A stretch of DNA of 64,000 nucleotides, taken from assembly GCF_000166275.1 (NCBI RefSeq), contig NZ_CM001023.1, positions 372,001 to 436,000 on the forward strand. Reading direction: 5' to 3'. Position numbers and translations under genes: made by a program. This stretch comes from Algoriphagus machipongonensis (GTDB lineage: Bacteria; Bacteroidota; Bacteroidia; Cytophagales; Cyclobacteriaceae). This document shows positions 17,453 to 27,136 of the stretch, piece by piece (position 1 is the stretch's first letter; the number at the start of each line of letters is the position of its first letter). The notes below the pieces were generated by a model that was given only the letters and a program-made list of their open reading frames with translations, was not told the DNA's origin and did no database searches.

Positions 17453-17465
17453 TAAACTTCTTCTT
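17441..17465 (+). other. Hairpin over the stop codon of the small ribosomal protein gene
   Basis: A perfect 10-bp inverted repeat (aagaagaagt / acttcttctt) with a 5-nt loop includes the TAA stop at 17450-17452. There is no T-run after it, so it may partly stop transcription, stabilise the transcript end, or tune rng expression. Confidence 0.5.
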
Positions 17466-17513
17466 ATACCCGTTTTATAACAACGTTCATTTACATATTT
17501 ATTAGACGCGATT

Positions 17514-19085
17514 TTGAGTACGGAATTATTAATTGATTCTGCTCAAAGTGGTAGTCGTATTGCACTCCTTCAAGATAAAAGCTTGGTTGAATTGCATTCC
17601 GAAGGAATGGATAACCAATTCAAGGTTGGCGATATTTATTTGGGAACGGTCCGCAAGATCGTCAATGGGCTGAATGCAGCCTTCATTGACGTCGGATATG
17701 AGAAAGATGCCTTTCTTCATTATCAGGACCTGGGCCCGAATTTCAACAGCCTGATGAAGTTTACCAAAATGGTACGCAACAACAACTATAGCAGTTATAA
17801 TTTGAAGGGTTTTGAAAACGTACCTGAAATAGACAAGATTGGGAAGATTTCCTCTATCCTGTCTAAAAATAATCAAGTGTTGGTTCAGGTCGTCAAAGAA
17901 CCCATCTCCACGAAAGGACCCCGACTATCCTGTGAGCTCTCTCTACCCGGTCGATACCTTGTCCTTGTTCCCTTTTCAGATTCAGTAAATGTCTCTAAAA
18001 AGATCAGAAGCAGCGACGAGAGAAAAAGACTTTTAAGGCTAATCAATTCTATCAAACCTGCCAATTTTGGTGTGATTATTCGCACCGTGGCCGAAGGACA
18101 GTCAGTTACTGAACTTGACAAAGACCTTCGTAATCTTCTCAACAATTGGGAAGAAGGAATGCAGAAATTGCTTAAAGCCAAAAGCCGCGATAAGGTAATA
18201 GGAGAGATGAGTATGGCTTCCTCACTAGTGAGAGACCTCCTCAATGAATCCTTCGATGCAATCACCGTAGAAGAAGAATCAACTTACGATCAGATCAGAT
18301 CCTACATCAGGTCCATAGCGCCTGAGAAAGAAAAAATTGTCAGGCTTTACAATGGTAAAGCCAAGCTATTTGAAAATTTTGGAATAGAAAAGCAGATCAA
18401 AAGCCTGTTTGGTCAGACGGTCAGCCTTCCACAAGGAGGGTATGTGATCATCGAACACACCGAAGCACTTCATGTCATTGATGTGAATAGTGGAAACAAA
18501 TCCAATCAGGAAAGTGACCAGGAATCAACAGCATTAAAAACCAATCTGGTCGCTGCGAAAGAAATTGCCAGACAGCTCCGCCTCCGAGATATGGGAGGCA
18601 TCATTGTCGTTGACTTTATAGACATGAGAAAGGCCGAGAATAAAAAGGTCATCTATGAAGCAATGAAAGAGGAGTTGAAGATGGACAGATCCAAGCATAC
18701 TGTTTTGCCGCTGAGTAAATTTGGACTCATGCAGATCACCCGCCAAAGAGTAAGGCCGGAAGTTAATATTGTTACGAAAGAAACCTGTCCTGCTTGTAAT
18801 GGAACCGGCAAAATCCAAGCTTCGATCTTGGTGGCCGACAAGCTAGAGAAAGATCTGGAGCATATTGCTACTATCCAAAATGTGAGTCAAATTCACATCG
18901 GGCTGCATCCCTATCTGCACGCATACTTTACTACCGGCATTATCAGCCGCAGAGTAAAGTGGTTTTTCAAGTATTACAAATGGATTAAACTGATCAAAGA
19001 TTCTTCCCTACCAGTGACGGAATACAGATTCCAAGACGAATCTGGAGAGGAAATAGAACTAAAAGTAAAAAGCGAGACTGAATAG
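17514..19085 (+). CDS. rng: Ribonuclease G/E-family endoribonuclease
   Basis: This 523-residue endonuclease cuts AU-rich single-stranded RNA and matures 16S rRNA ends. The N-terminal S1-like RNA-binding domain is seen (FKVGDIYLGTVRKIVNGLNAAFIDVG, with KDAFLHYQDLG). The DNase I-like catalytic core has the two metal-binding aspartates in HVIDVNSG and GGIIVVDFIDM. The zinc-link motif CPACNGTG follows. The C-terminal scaffold of RNase E is missing, so the RNase G-like short form is the better name. The start is TTG at 17514, giving the family N-terminus MSTELLIDS. It is the last gene of the HU-TPR-bS22-rng unit. Confidence 0.93.
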   Translation: MSTELLIDSAQSGSRIALLQDKSLVELHSEGMDNQFKVGDIYLGTVRKIVNGLNAAFIDVGYEKDAFLHYQDLGPNFNSLMKFTKMVRNNNYSSYNLKGFENVPEIDKIGKISSILSKNNQVLVQVVKEPISTKGPRLSCELSLPGRYLVLVPFSDSVNVSKKIRSSDERKRLLRLINSIKPANFGVIIRTVAEGQSVTELDKDLRNLLNNWEEGMQKLLKAKSRDKVIGEMSMASSLVRDLLNESFDAITVEEESTYDQIRSYIRSIAPEKEKIVRLYNGKAKLFENFGIEKQIKSLFGQTVSLPQGGYVIIEHTEALHVIDVNSGNKSNQESDQESTALKTNLVAAKEIARQLRLRDMGGIIVVDFIDMRKAENKKVIYEAMKEELKMDRSKHTVLPLSKFGLMQITRQRVRPEVNIVTKETCPACNGTGKIQASILVADKLEKDLEHIATIQNVSQIHIGLHPYLHAYFTTGIISRRVKWFFKYYKWIKLIKDSSLPVTEYRFQDESGEEIELKVKSETE

Positions 19086-19100
19086 TCTCGCTTTTTTTTT
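19071..19100 (+). terminator. Terminator of rng, overlapping its stop codon
   Basis: A perfect 9-bp stem (agcgagact / agtctcgct, 19071-19092) with a GAAT loop is followed by eight or more T residues. The rng stop TAG (19083-19085) lies in the loop and stem. Confidence 0.92.
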
Positions 19101-19130
19101 GACCTGATCATGATTCCTAATCAGAAAGTT

Positions 19131-20351
19131 TCATTGTTTTATAAATTCAAATCTGGACCAGTTTTCCAATACTTTAAACGTAGGTTCATTACTAAAAAAA
19201 TCATAACTCAACATCAGTTTTTCTACCCGAATTGTATGAGGACCAGGAGCTAGTTCTTTTAAATCAAGCACCGCTTGATAGATTTTTTGCTTGGTATTGG
19301 GGAACCTCACCTTGGACCATTTGCTCACAGGTATCAGTGAATCGTTCACATAGATACGGTGTAAATGTGCAGTTTCAGAAAGTGTTTTCCATTTTAAGGA
19401 GTCTAATTTTTCAGAAAAATTTCTCTTAATACCTTCCATCACTTTTCGATCTCCTTCGTATCTGGCAATGCTTATTTCTATGATATTGTCATTTGTGATC
19501 TCTTGATCTATAAAAGCCCTGGGGTATCTTTTTTCGGGATTATGATAATCCTCAAAATGTAGGTATTTGGCTGGCCATTCCCGCTCACTAGGGCCTCCAA
19601 TATTTCTTTCATTGTCAAACATACCGAAATCTTCTATATCTGTCATGATTATAGGAAGGGCCAAAACAAATATGAAGAAGGCATAAAAAACGGTAAACCA
19701 TTTCCCTAGGTTACTTTGGTAAATAGACGAAATTGAACTGATGATGGTGCTCGAATACCATTTTTTGAATCGGGTTCTCCTTGAGGAAATCATAAAAAAA
19801 GCAAAGCCCATAAAGGTCATCAAAAAGATTACATAAATAAATAGAAAAGGTAGATCAAACCAGATATAAATAGAAATCAATATCCCCAAATAGATGGTTA
19901 CAATTAGGAATGTAATCACGAGTGACACTGGAAATGCAAAGGTCATACTGCAAATGCGTTCCAGCTTCAAAACCATTTCATCTGGTTTTTGATATTGATA
20001 ACCTTGCCCAATCTTAAATAGGTTTTTTTCAATTACACCTTCGGGAAATGCATAGCTTAACCCCAACAAACCTGCCCAAACAAACCTTAGGATTAAATGC
20101 ACCACAAAGAAAATTTTGAATACAGAAATAATGGTAGAAGAGTAAATCAAGATTAAAATGGCTGGTAAAAAGCCTGTTCCCAGATCTTGAATCAGGTAGG
20201 CTGCAAATTCAAAAAGCTGGGAAGGGAAAGCAAATAGAAAGGCAAGCGTAATACCTGAAATGATGACCTCAGGCTCCCAACTGTTTCGCTGAAGGTTTTC
20301 CAGCCAGGATAATTCTTCCTGTTTTCTGATATAATCTTTTTTTTCTTCCAT
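19131..20351 (-). CDS. Multi-pass membrane protein of unknown function
   Basis: This 406-residue protein has about five hydrophobic helices in the N-terminal 60% (near residues 28-48, 60-95, 138-165, 168-190 and 215-235). A soluble C-terminal domain of about 170 residues follows the last helix and would face the periplasm or cytoplasm. I recognise no domain. It starts 38 bases after the LytTR regulator gene on the same strand, so it is probably the last gene of that signalling unit and might be its output or a partner. I see no terminator directly downstream; the rng terminator lies in the convergent gap. Confidence 0.7.
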   Translation of the reverse strand: MEEKKDYIRKQEELSWLENLQRNSWEPEVIISGITLAFLFAFPSQLFEFAAYLIQDLGTGFLPAILILIYSSTIISVFKIFFVVHLILRFVWAGLLGLSYAFPEGVIEKNLFKIGQGYQYQKPDEMVLKLERICSMTFAFPVSLVITFLIVTIYLGILISIYIWFDLPFLFIYVIFLMTFMGFAFFMISSRRTRFKKWYSSTIISSISSIYQSNLGKWFTVFYAFFIFVLALPIIMTDIEDFGMFDNERNIGGPSEREWPAKYLHFEDYHNPEKRYPRAFIDQEITNDNIIEISIARYEGDRKVMEGIKRNFSEKLDSLKWKTLSETAHLHRIYVNDSLIPVSKWSKVRFPNTKQKIYQAVLDLKELAPGPHTIRVEKLMLSYDFFSNEPTFKVLENWSRFEFIKQ

Positions 20352-20389
20352 GATAAAAAAGTACTACTAATTTAAATGATTTCTAAAAT

Positions 20390-21142
20390 CTATTGATCTA
20401 ACCATTTTTTAAAGTCTGCTACCTTATCTCTACTTACTAAAATATCAGAATCATCGCATTTCTTCAATTTCACTTTTAATCTGCTATTGGAATAAGAATG
20501 TATGGAATCAATTGCCTCATTTGAAATAAGGTATTTTCGGTTGAGTCGGAAGAACTTAAATGGATCGACAAGAGATTCTGTTTGCTCCAAAGTATACTCT
20601 AATACATACTTTTTCCCTTCCTTTGTGACGAGAAAAGTTACTCTTTCCTCACTTAGAAAATAGGAAGATTGCTCTACTGGGATGCTTTGGATTTTATCTC
20701 CAAACTTGACCAGAAATCTCGTCTTATAGCTAGTTTTTTTGGGAGTAAGCAAGTCCTTCAGCATACTCAATTCTAGCGTAGATTGAATTTGGTTGGCTTT
20801 GAATTTTTCTACAGCCCTGGCTAGGTCCTCTGGATCTATCGGCTTCAATAAGTAATCAATTGCATTGACTTGAAATGCCTGAATAGCATATTGATCAAAA
20901 GCGGTTGTAAAAATAATAGGTGTGGAGATAGTAACATTTTTAAAAATCTCAAAGCTGTCTCCATCCGATAACTGTATGTCACAAAAGATTAGATCTGGCT
21001 TTGGATGACTTTCTAGCCAATTAATGCTAGCAGTTATGCTATCTAAATTCCCAAAAATCTCGGCATCAGGAAAATGCGGTAAGATTCGCTTGATTAGCAA
21101 ATTTGCTGCTGGTTTCTCGTCTTCAATAATTAAAATTCTCAT
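20390..21142 (-). CDS. LytTR-family response regulator
   Basis: This 250-residue protein has an N-terminal receiver domain with the acidic pocket (EDE, residues 7-9), phosphorylation site Asp55 in LIFCDIQLSDG and the conserved lysine in YLLKPID. A C-terminal LytTR DNA-binding domain follows (FLVKFGDKIQSIPVEQSSYFLSEE onwards, FRLNRKYLIS, VSRDKVADFKKWL). Its start overlaps the stop of the sensor kinase gene by 4 bases, so the two are translationally coupled. LytTR regulators bind paired direct repeats. The target is probably local. Confidence 0.93.
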   Translation of the reverse strand: MRILIIEDEKPAANLLIKRILPHFPDAEIFGNLDSITASINWLESHPKPDLIFCDIQLSDGDSFEIFKNVTISTPIIFTTAFDQYAIQAFQVNAIDYLLKPIDPEDLARAVEKFKANQIQSTLELSMLKDLLTPKKTSYKTRFLVKFGDKIQSIPVEQSSYFLSEERVTFLVTKEGKKYVLEYTLEQTESLVDPFKFFRLNRKYLISNEAIDSIHSYSNSRLKVKLKKCDDSDILVSRDKVADFKKWLDQ

Positions 21143-22218
21143 GTGGATATAGAAAGAATGGGAAGACTCACCAAAAACTCATTCTTCGTTTGAATTATTT
21201 CGGGTGATTTATCTGATATCAGTTGGTAGCGAAGTTCTATGTTTTTTAAACCTACTCCTGAGGAAGTTTCAGATTGCCCTGATTTGGGTTGAAAAGAATT
21301 ACTTACCCAAAGAATATTTTCCTTTTCATAGATGTGGATAAATAAGGGAAATTCCTGACTTACAATATTGTGCTTAATCGCATTTTCAAGCAGTAGCTGA
21401 AGGGAAAGAGGGGGAAGAAACCCTGTTTGACTAGAGAGGTCAATTTTAAACTGTAGACTTTCCTCAAACCTGATTTTTTGTAGCTCTAAATAGTTCTTTG
21501 CAAATGAAATTTCCTGTTCCAAAGTGACAAGTTCTTCCTTTTGTACCTCTAAAACATAGCGGTAAATCCTAGATAGTTTTTGGATGAAAGCTGCAGATCG
21601 ATCAGCATCTTCATAAACTAGACCTGAAAGTGTATTGAGGGAATTGAAAAGAAAATGTGGATTGAGTTGATCTTTGAGCCCTTGATATTGGGAAGCTAGT
21701 TTTTCAGATTTAAGTTGTTCTGTCTCGATGGCAGATTTCCTCCATTCTCCCAGCCATGACCAAGTGGTAAATAAGCTCATGAATATTAAAGCAGCAGTCA
21801 TGGGCATTTGAGTATAGGATATTAATTCTAGCCAGGGGATATTGTCGAGTTGAATTTGGCCTCCTATCAGTGTCATTAGTAATATTAGGATATAGGAAGC
21901 CACAAATGAATAACTCATGTAAGTGATCACAGTAAGGAATAGCCTTTTTCTTGGCTTATCTATCCAGGAAATTCTTTTATCAAAGTAGGAGTCAACGAAA
22001 TTGCCTCCAAAGCTTAGAACAGAGGAAAAAGTAAAGGAAATCAGAAAATCAGGGATTAGATTTATTATACCCTCCCAGGTCATCCAGCAGCTTGGACAAA
22101 CAAAAATGAGTATGATGGTCGCAATGACCATTTGAACTCCTATAAATCGAAGAATACTAAAACTTGACCAAGCTCTATCGGTATTAAATGTTAAGCCGGA
22201 CTTTAAAATATTTGACAT
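21139..22218 (-). CDS. LytS/YehU-type sensor histidine kinase
   Basis: This 359-residue membrane kinase has about four transmembrane helices (residues ~25-42, 50-72, 95-120 and 135-157) with only short loops. The His_kinase domain follows, with phospho-acceptor His188 in LNPHFLFNSLNTLSG, and a GHKL ATPase (LQLLLENAIKHNI, and GVGLKNIELRYQL near the end). It has no separate sensor domain, so the stimulus is probably in the membrane or carried by a partner protein. It overlaps the LytTR regulator gene by 4 bases. A hairpin (22240-22271) separates it from the TonB receptor unit upstream. Confidence 0.92.
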   Translation of the reverse strand: MSNILKSGLTFNTDRAWSSFSILRFIGVQMVIATIILIFVCPSCWMTWEGIINLIPDFLISFTFSSVLSFGGNFVDSYFDKRISWIDKPRKRLFLTVITYMSYSFVASYILILLMTLIGGQIQLDNIPWLELISYTQMPMTAALIFMSLFTTWSWLGEWRKSAIETEQLKSEKLASQYQGLKDQLNPHFLFNSLNTLSGLVYEDADRSAAFIQKLSRIYRYVLEVQKEELVTLEQEISFAKNYLELQKIRFEESLQFKIDLSSQTGFLPPLSLQLLLENAIKHNIVSQEFPLFIHIYEKENILWVSNSFQPKSGQSETSSGVGLKNIELRYQLISDKSPEIIQTKNEFLVSLPILSIST

Positions 22219-22233
22219 GGATTTGAATATAGG

Positions 22234-22271
22234 AAAAATGGTAGAATAGGGAATAGAAAACCTATTCTACC
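22234..22271 (-). terminator. Hairpin terminator after the TPR-like gene
   Basis: A perfect 11-bp stem (ggtagaatagg 22240-22250 / cctattctacc 22261-22271) with a 10-nt loop is followed on the minus strand by ATTTTTCC. The T-run is modest, so some read-through into the kinase gene is possible. Confidence 0.6.
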
Positions 22272-22292
22272 ATTGAGTTCTTTGGAGATTTT

Positions 22293-22937
22293 TTATTGGC
22301 AGAGTTTTACAATTTCATCTGCATTTCTTTTACCCCAAGTAGGTAAAATGTATGAATCCGTGATTTTAGCTGCTTCTTTAGTATAAAGATCTAATGCCAT
22401 TCTAGCCATTCCACAGGCTTTTTCGGGTCCTGAACCAAAAAACTGTGACATGCCTAATTCCATTTGTGCCATCAAAGTGACTGCTCTTGGATTTTCTTTG
22501 TCCTGATTGATTGCTTTACCAAATAATTGCATCGCTCTTGGGCTAAGTTCTTGGCCTCGGGAAGCAGGGTCCAGACTTATTTTACCCATCAAAGCATAGC
22601 CTTCCAGTGCAGTAAGTTCCGAGTTTTCGGGAGAAATATTCTTCGCTTTTTCGATGTATTTCAATGCCTGGTCAAAAGCTTGGTCTTTTTCCACATCAAA
22701 TCGGAAAGCGGATTCAATCTGAAGCAATCCCGCATAATAAAGAGGTAGCCATTCTTCAGGATGAGCTTCAGAGATTCTTAAAAATGTGTTGTAAATTCTT
22801 TGAGACTCATCTATAGTTTGGATGGTTTCCATAGCCTGAATTTGCTTGTTCATTGCTTTTTCGTAGGCCGGATCATTTGCAGATACTAAGTTTATCCACA
22901 TAAAGATTACTGCGAGAGTTAGGATAGTTTTTTTCAT
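22293..22937 (-). CDS. Secreted TPR-like protein
   Basis: This 214-residue protein has a signal peptide (residues 1-20, NLVSAN) and a helical repeat region. The clearest TPR-like unit is AFDQALKYIEKAKNISPENSELTALEGYALMG (~residues 84-116), followed by a second around RAMQLFGKAINQDKENPRAVTLMAQMELG. It starts 11 bases after the TonB-dependent receptor gene, so the two are in one operon and it probably works in the periplasm with that receptor. No enzyme motif is visible. Confidence 0.78.
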   Translation of the reverse strand: MKKTILTLAVIFMWINLVSANDPAYEKAMNKQIQAMETIQTIDESQRIYNTFLRISEAHPEEWLPLYYAGLLQIESAFRFDVEKDQAFDQALKYIEKAKNISPENSELTALEGYALMGKISLDPASRGQELSPRAMQLFGKAINQDKENPRAVTLMAQMELGMSQFFGSGPEKACGMARMALDLYTKEAAKITDSYILPTWGKRNADEIVKLCQ

Positions 22938-22948
22938 GATTTTAGTTT

Positions 22949-25108
22949 TTAAAGGTTGTTTAAATTATTTGCTGTTTTGTCTTTAGAAAGGGTCAAGAAA
23001 ACGCCCAAAAGGATGAATCTTGGGGCAGCTTGTCCAGAAGGAAGAGATTCAAAAACTCCTGATGGATTTGGGGTTTGTGAATATTGATACCCGAATACAT
23101 TTTCCCGTCCCAAGACATTGCTCACTGCGAAGTGAATAATCAGATTTGGTTTTGGGAGGTAGCTCCAGCTAAGACTTAGGTTCTCGAAAGCCTTGGTTTT
23201 AGAATTCATTTCTCCTGGTTGATTTGGGTCTGTATAGGCATAGCCATCATTCATGGAGTAGCTCATTCCCAATTGAGATTTTAAATTTTGGAACATATGC
23301 TTGGCCACTACGGAGAAATTGTGCTTGGGAGCAAATGCCGGCTGAACCTGAGTGCTGTATTGGTCAAATTGACGCTCGCTATCTACAAAGCTGTAGGTAA
23401 CCCAAAAGTCCGTGTTTTTGATAGATCTACTGTCTCTGTAAAACACATCAAATCCTTTGGCAAACCCATTTCCCTCATTGATAGGATTAATAGGGTTCAT
23501 CGGTTGGCCTTCAAAGGTTACTAAGCCTTCATAGGACTTATAGAAGGCCTCAGCTCTAATAGTTCGACCATTATTTCCGTAGAGGTAGTTTAAAATCAAG
23601 TGCTTGGACTCTACATTTTCTAGTTTTTGATTGAGTACTCTCAAGTTTTCTGTGGGAGCTTGGGAAAATGTACCTCCAGCTAAAGAAATTTGAGCATTTT
23701 CTGAAACCTGATAGGCGAATGAAGCTCTTGGGTCTACCCAATACTCCTGATTTAGAGAGCTACTTCCCGCTCTAAAACCACCTCTGAAAACCAGTTTTTT
23801 ACTTAAGTAAAAGTCCCATTCGGAAAATGCATAGATCTGGTTGTCAACATAGTCTCTTTCCATGTTGGCCTCGCTGATGCCTTCGCTGTAATCATTTTGG
23901 AAATATTCGATTCCAGAATTGGCAGAGATACGATCATTGAAATCTTTGATTCCTGTGAACTTTGCGTGGATAAGTTTACTGGATGTTTGAAAGTTGACTG
24001 AATCATAAAAAGTATCATCTTGATTGCTGGAATAGGCGATTCCTGAAAATAGCGTCCAACCGTTATCGTAGGCTTTTTTCCAATTGGTCTGAGCAAATGT
24101 GTATTTGTTTTTTAAATCTATAAAGACTCCTCGCCCTTCTTTTCCAGGCTGTTTTTGCCAAAGCTCCATTCCCCCAGATTCAGTTCTTGCCATGACTTTT
24201 AGCAAACCACCTTTTGCCAATTTTTTCTGTGTTGACACTTCCAAGTCCCAGCTATGTGGACCTCTTTCCCAATCGATGTTTTGCTTAACAAGATCCTGAT
24301 AAGGGTCAAGGTCAAAGAAATTAGCACTCATCGTAATACTTTGTTTATCGGAAGAGAGAGTATGCGAATAACCACCTCCTAGAGATAAAACACTTAAGTC
24401 TCCTTGACTTCTGGGAGAGATGTCTTTGGTGTTGAGTGCCAATGCAGAAGAAAGAGCTTGACCATATTCTGCAGAATATCCTCCTGTGGAGAAGAATGTT
24501 CCTTTAAAAAGGTTAGGGTTGAAACGCGTTCTCGTGGGTACATTTCCGGCAGTGGAACCATAGGCATTTCCTACTCTCAATCCATCGATATAAATGCCTA
24601 CTTCGCTAGCATCTCCCCCTCTGACAAATAGTCTACCATCGTTTCCTACAGTACTTGTTCCAGGTAAGGTTTGAAAGGCTCCAATGATATCGCCCATGGC
24701 ACTAGGTGTGGTGACAATGTCAAGAGGTTTAAGAACCACTGCTTTGGAAGCATCTGAGGCCTGCATTGCTCCGGCAGAGATGGTGACTGCATTCATCTCT
24801 GTAATCAGTTCTGTCAGGGAGACATTTTCAGTTTGGATAGGATCAGATTCACATTTAATAGGTAGCTCTTGAGATTTGAATCCCAAAAATTGATAGACAA
24901 GAGTTTTATCTCCAGCTTCTTCAGTTTCGAATTCAAAATATCCCTCTTGATCTGAAGTGGCTCCATCATAGCTTCCTTTAATAAAGACGTTGACACCGGG
25001 TAAAGGAAGGTTTTTCTCATCGAGAACTTTTCCGGAAATAAGTGTTTGAGAAAAAACCCCTAAGTGGATAAAGAAAAATAAGGCAGTTAAATAAAGTTGG
25101 CTTTTCAT
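22949..25108 (-). CDS. TonB-dependent outer-membrane receptor with carboxypeptidase-like N-terminal domain
   Basis: This 719-residue protein has a signal peptide (1-20), then a CarboxypepD_reg-like domain (ISGKVLDEKNLPLPGVNVFIKGS, ~24-105). A TonB plug follows (SAMGDIIGAFQTLPGTSTVGNDGRLFVRGGDASEVGIYIDG, starting near residue 137) and then a beta-barrel ending in an aromatic-containing strand. It imports a large or scarce substrate across the outer membrane using TonB energy. It is not SusC-like: it is much shorter, and no SusD gene follows. A small secreted TPR gene is 11 bases downstream, then the LytS/LytTR pair. The substrate cannot be told from sequence. Confidence 0.9.
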   Translation of the reverse strand: MKSQLYLTALFFFIHLGVFSQTLISGKVLDEKNLPLPGVNVFIKGSYDGATSDQEGYFEFETEEAGDKTLVYQFLGFKSQELPIKCESDPIQTENVSLTELITEMNAVTISAGAMQASDASKAVVLKPLDIVTTPSAMGDIIGAFQTLPGTSTVGNDGRLFVRGGDASEVGIYIDGLRVGNAYGSTAGNVPTRTRFNPNLFKGTFFSTGGYSAEYGQALSSALALNTKDISPRSQGDLSVLSLGGGYSHTLSSDKQSITMSANFFDLDPYQDLVKQNIDWERGPHSWDLEVSTQKKLAKGGLLKVMARTESGGMELWQKQPGKEGRGVFIDLKNKYTFAQTNWKKAYDNGWTLFSGIAYSSNQDDTFYDSVNFQTSSKLIHAKFTGIKDFNDRISANSGIEYFQNDYSEGISEANMERDYVDNQIYAFSEWDFYLSKKLVFRGGFRAGSSSLNQEYWVDPRASFAYQVSENAQISLAGGTFSQAPTENLRVLNQKLENVESKHLILNYLYGNNGRTIRAEAFYKSYEGLVTFEGQPMNPINPINEGNGFAKGFDVFYRDSRSIKNTDFWVTYSFVDSERQFDQYSTQVQPAFAPKHNFSVVAKHMFQNLKSQLGMSYSMNDGYAYTDPNQPGEMNSKTKAFENLSLSWSYLPKPNLIIHFAVSNVLGRENVFGYQYSQTPNPSGVFESLPSGQAAPRFILLGVFLTLSKDKTANNLNNL

Positions 25109-25198
25109 ATCGCATCATTGTTTGAAACGAATATGGAGGCTTTACCAAGCTCAAAAAATTGAAACTGACTGAACTGTCACTAGGGGTGACTGAAATGT

Positions 25199-25236
25199 AA
25201 AAAGCCATACCTGAGTTTTTTCAGGTATGGCTTTTC
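25199..25236 (-). terminator. Terminator of the M14 peptidase gene
   Basis: A perfect 14-bp stem (25201-25214 / 25221-25234) with a 6-nt loop lies 20 bases after the gene's stop and is followed on the minus strand by a T-rich stretch. The arms read the same in both directions, but only the minus-strand gene needs it. Confidence 0.85.
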
Positions 25237-25255
25237 CCTTGATTAAAAATGGATC

Positions 25256-27055
25256 TTACCACTCTCGACCAACCGGAATAACTTTCCAGTTTTGATCTAT
25301 GTAAGGAGTTTGTTCATAAAACCATCGGTAGATTCTGCGAGGTGATTTGGCAAATGCTTCATCTTTTGCCAACTCTTCCTCAAATCTCGTTTTTAGCGCC
25401 GGATCCTGATCTAGCATGCTTTGAATCATCGGTTCCATCACATAGGTTTCCATGTATTCCGTTTGGGACAAAATCGTATTGAAATACCCCCATTGGAAGA
25501 AACTATCAACCGATTCTGGTTCCAACAAGATTACTGCAAGTTCTCCAAGGGGCTGGTCCGTTTTTACTCTAACCGATCCAGGCTGCAGGGTAAGTTTTCT
25601 ATATTTTTTCGCAAGATCAAAAGACTGGAAGCGCATTTTACCCTCGTAGGGTTGACTCACCATTCTATAATCAGTCACTGTAGAATACTCTAAGTTCAAT
25701 TCTTTTGCTTCCTCCAAAACCTCCATTTGAATGCCATGTTCTTTCATTTTTTGGATAACCTCTTTCCATTCTGATGGTATCCAATAAGCCTTCGGAACAG
25801 GCACGGAGGAAACTGGACGGTCCATCAATATACTGGGTACTTGCTGGGTAATAGGTTCTGCCTGCCAAGAAACATATTCATTTCCTGTAAGTGCAGAGGT
25901 GATTTTCTCTGATTTAATACCCAGAAATTCCATAGAATCTGCAGGGGTTTCCCGGAAACCATATTTTACAACCACTGATTCCATAGATTGATCACTGTCC
26001 GATTCAACGGCATTTTGAAGCGACTCAAAATGATCTCCAACTGACTTAATAGCTTGCTCTAAAAATACATAAGTGCCCAAAACTCTTTGCTCGAAAGGTT
26101 TTAAGGAATGGTTTTCAATCAAAATAGCGGGTAAGTGTCGGATATCTCCGTAGGTATGCGAGAAACGAGGGCTGAAAGAAAAGGCAACATTTCCCTCAGA
26201 AAAATCCTGACCATTAGCAGCAAAAAGCAGTGGGCCAGGAATGTGACCATGGTCTTTTAAGGCTTGATCCACTTCTGGTTTAAATTGGGTTGATAGCCAA
26301 GATGAAATTTCGGGAGAATATCCTCCTGTTTCCACAAAACCATAAGTGACATCATATTGATAATCTGCTCCGTCAGTTACATGGATATCAATGTATAAAT
26401 CTGGGTCATAATCGTTGATGACCTTTGCCACTGCTTTGATTCCAGCCGTCTCCAGCTTGGTATAATCCCTGTTTAAATTAAGGTTCACAGCATTTGTCCT
26501 CCAGCCCATAATTTTTGGGCCACGCTGGTTGACACGTCCATATTCACTTTTTCGTTCATGTCCATCCACATTGAGAATTGGGATAAAAAGCAGGTTGGCT
26601 TCGTCTAAGAGTTCTAATTTTTCTCCCTGATTTATATCTCTCAATAGCATCATTCCGGCATCTTTACCATCAATTTCCCCAGCATGAATTCCTGCTTGAA
26701 ACAATATCAGGGGCTTCTTTGATCTAGCGATCTCATCAGCAGTAAATTCTTGGTTTTTGGATACGATCAGCATCTGGATGGCTCTTCCCTGCTCACTCAA
26801 TCCAATAGGAATCATTGTGATATAGGGGGAGTTTTCATCCAGCTTTTCCAGCCAGGCCATCGTTTCCTCATAACTAGGTGACTCTGTTAATCCAGTAAGT
26901 TCTCCTGGGGTTACCCAAGGATCAGTGGGACTTGCAATCAGGCTTTTGCTTTTGCCATTCCATGGTAAAGTTTCAGGAAGGAAGTCTTGTGCTACCGTGA
27001 TCATGGTAAATGACCCCATAATGATGGTCAGTAGAGTTTTTTTGAAGTTGCACAT
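25256..27055 (-). CDS. Secreted M14-family zinc carboxypeptidase
   Basis: This 599-residue protein has a signal peptide (~residues 1-22, ITVAQ) and an M14 carboxypeptidase domain. The zinc-binding HxxE is His124-Ala-Gly-Glu127. NRDYTKLET holds the substrate arginine-type region, and IDIHVTDG the third zinc ligand. IENHSLKPF is the likely catalytic glutamate region. After about residue 350 an additional domain of unknown type extends to the C-terminus. It probably trims peptides in the periplasm or outside the cell. It is transcribed alone, with a strong terminator downstream. Confidence 0.87.
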   Translation of the reverse strand: MCNFKKTLLTIIMGSFTMITVAQDFLPETLPWNGKSKSLIASPTDPWVTPGELTGLTESPSYEETMAWLEKLDENSPYITMIPIGLSEQGRAIQMLIVSKNQEFTADEIARSKKPLILFQAGIHAGEIDGKDAGMMLLRDINQGEKLELLDEANLLFIPILNVDGHERKSEYGRVNQRGPKIMGWRTNAVNLNLNRDYTKLETAGIKAVAKVINDYDPDLYIDIHVTDGADYQYDVTYGFVETGGYSPEISSWLSTQFKPEVDQALKDHGHIPGPLLFAANGQDFSEGNVAFSFSPRFSHTYGDIRHLPAILIENHSLKPFEQRVLGTYVFLEQAIKSVGDHFESLQNAVESDSDQSMESVVVKYGFRETPADSMEFLGIKSEKITSALTGNEYVSWQAEPITQQVPSILMDRPVSSVPVPKAYWIPSEWKEVIQKMKEHGIQMEVLEEAKELNLEYSTVTDYRMVSQPYEGKMRFQSFDLAKKYRKLTLQPGSVRVKTDQPLGELAVILLEPESVDSFFQWGYFNTILSQTEYMETYVMEPMIQSMLDQDPALKTRFEEELAKDEAFAKSPRRIYRWFYEQTPYIDQNWKVIPVGREW

Positions 27056-27136
27056 AGGCTGTAAATAATCGTTGGATCGAAAGATTAAGAAGGATAAATA
27101 TAGCCTTATTTAAGTTTCAATGTAGATTGAAATTAC

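Noticed and set aside
25017..25208. Minus-strand ORF of 63 codons upstream of the TonB receptor
   Set aside because: It overlaps both the receptor's N-terminus in another frame and the terminator of the M14 gene.
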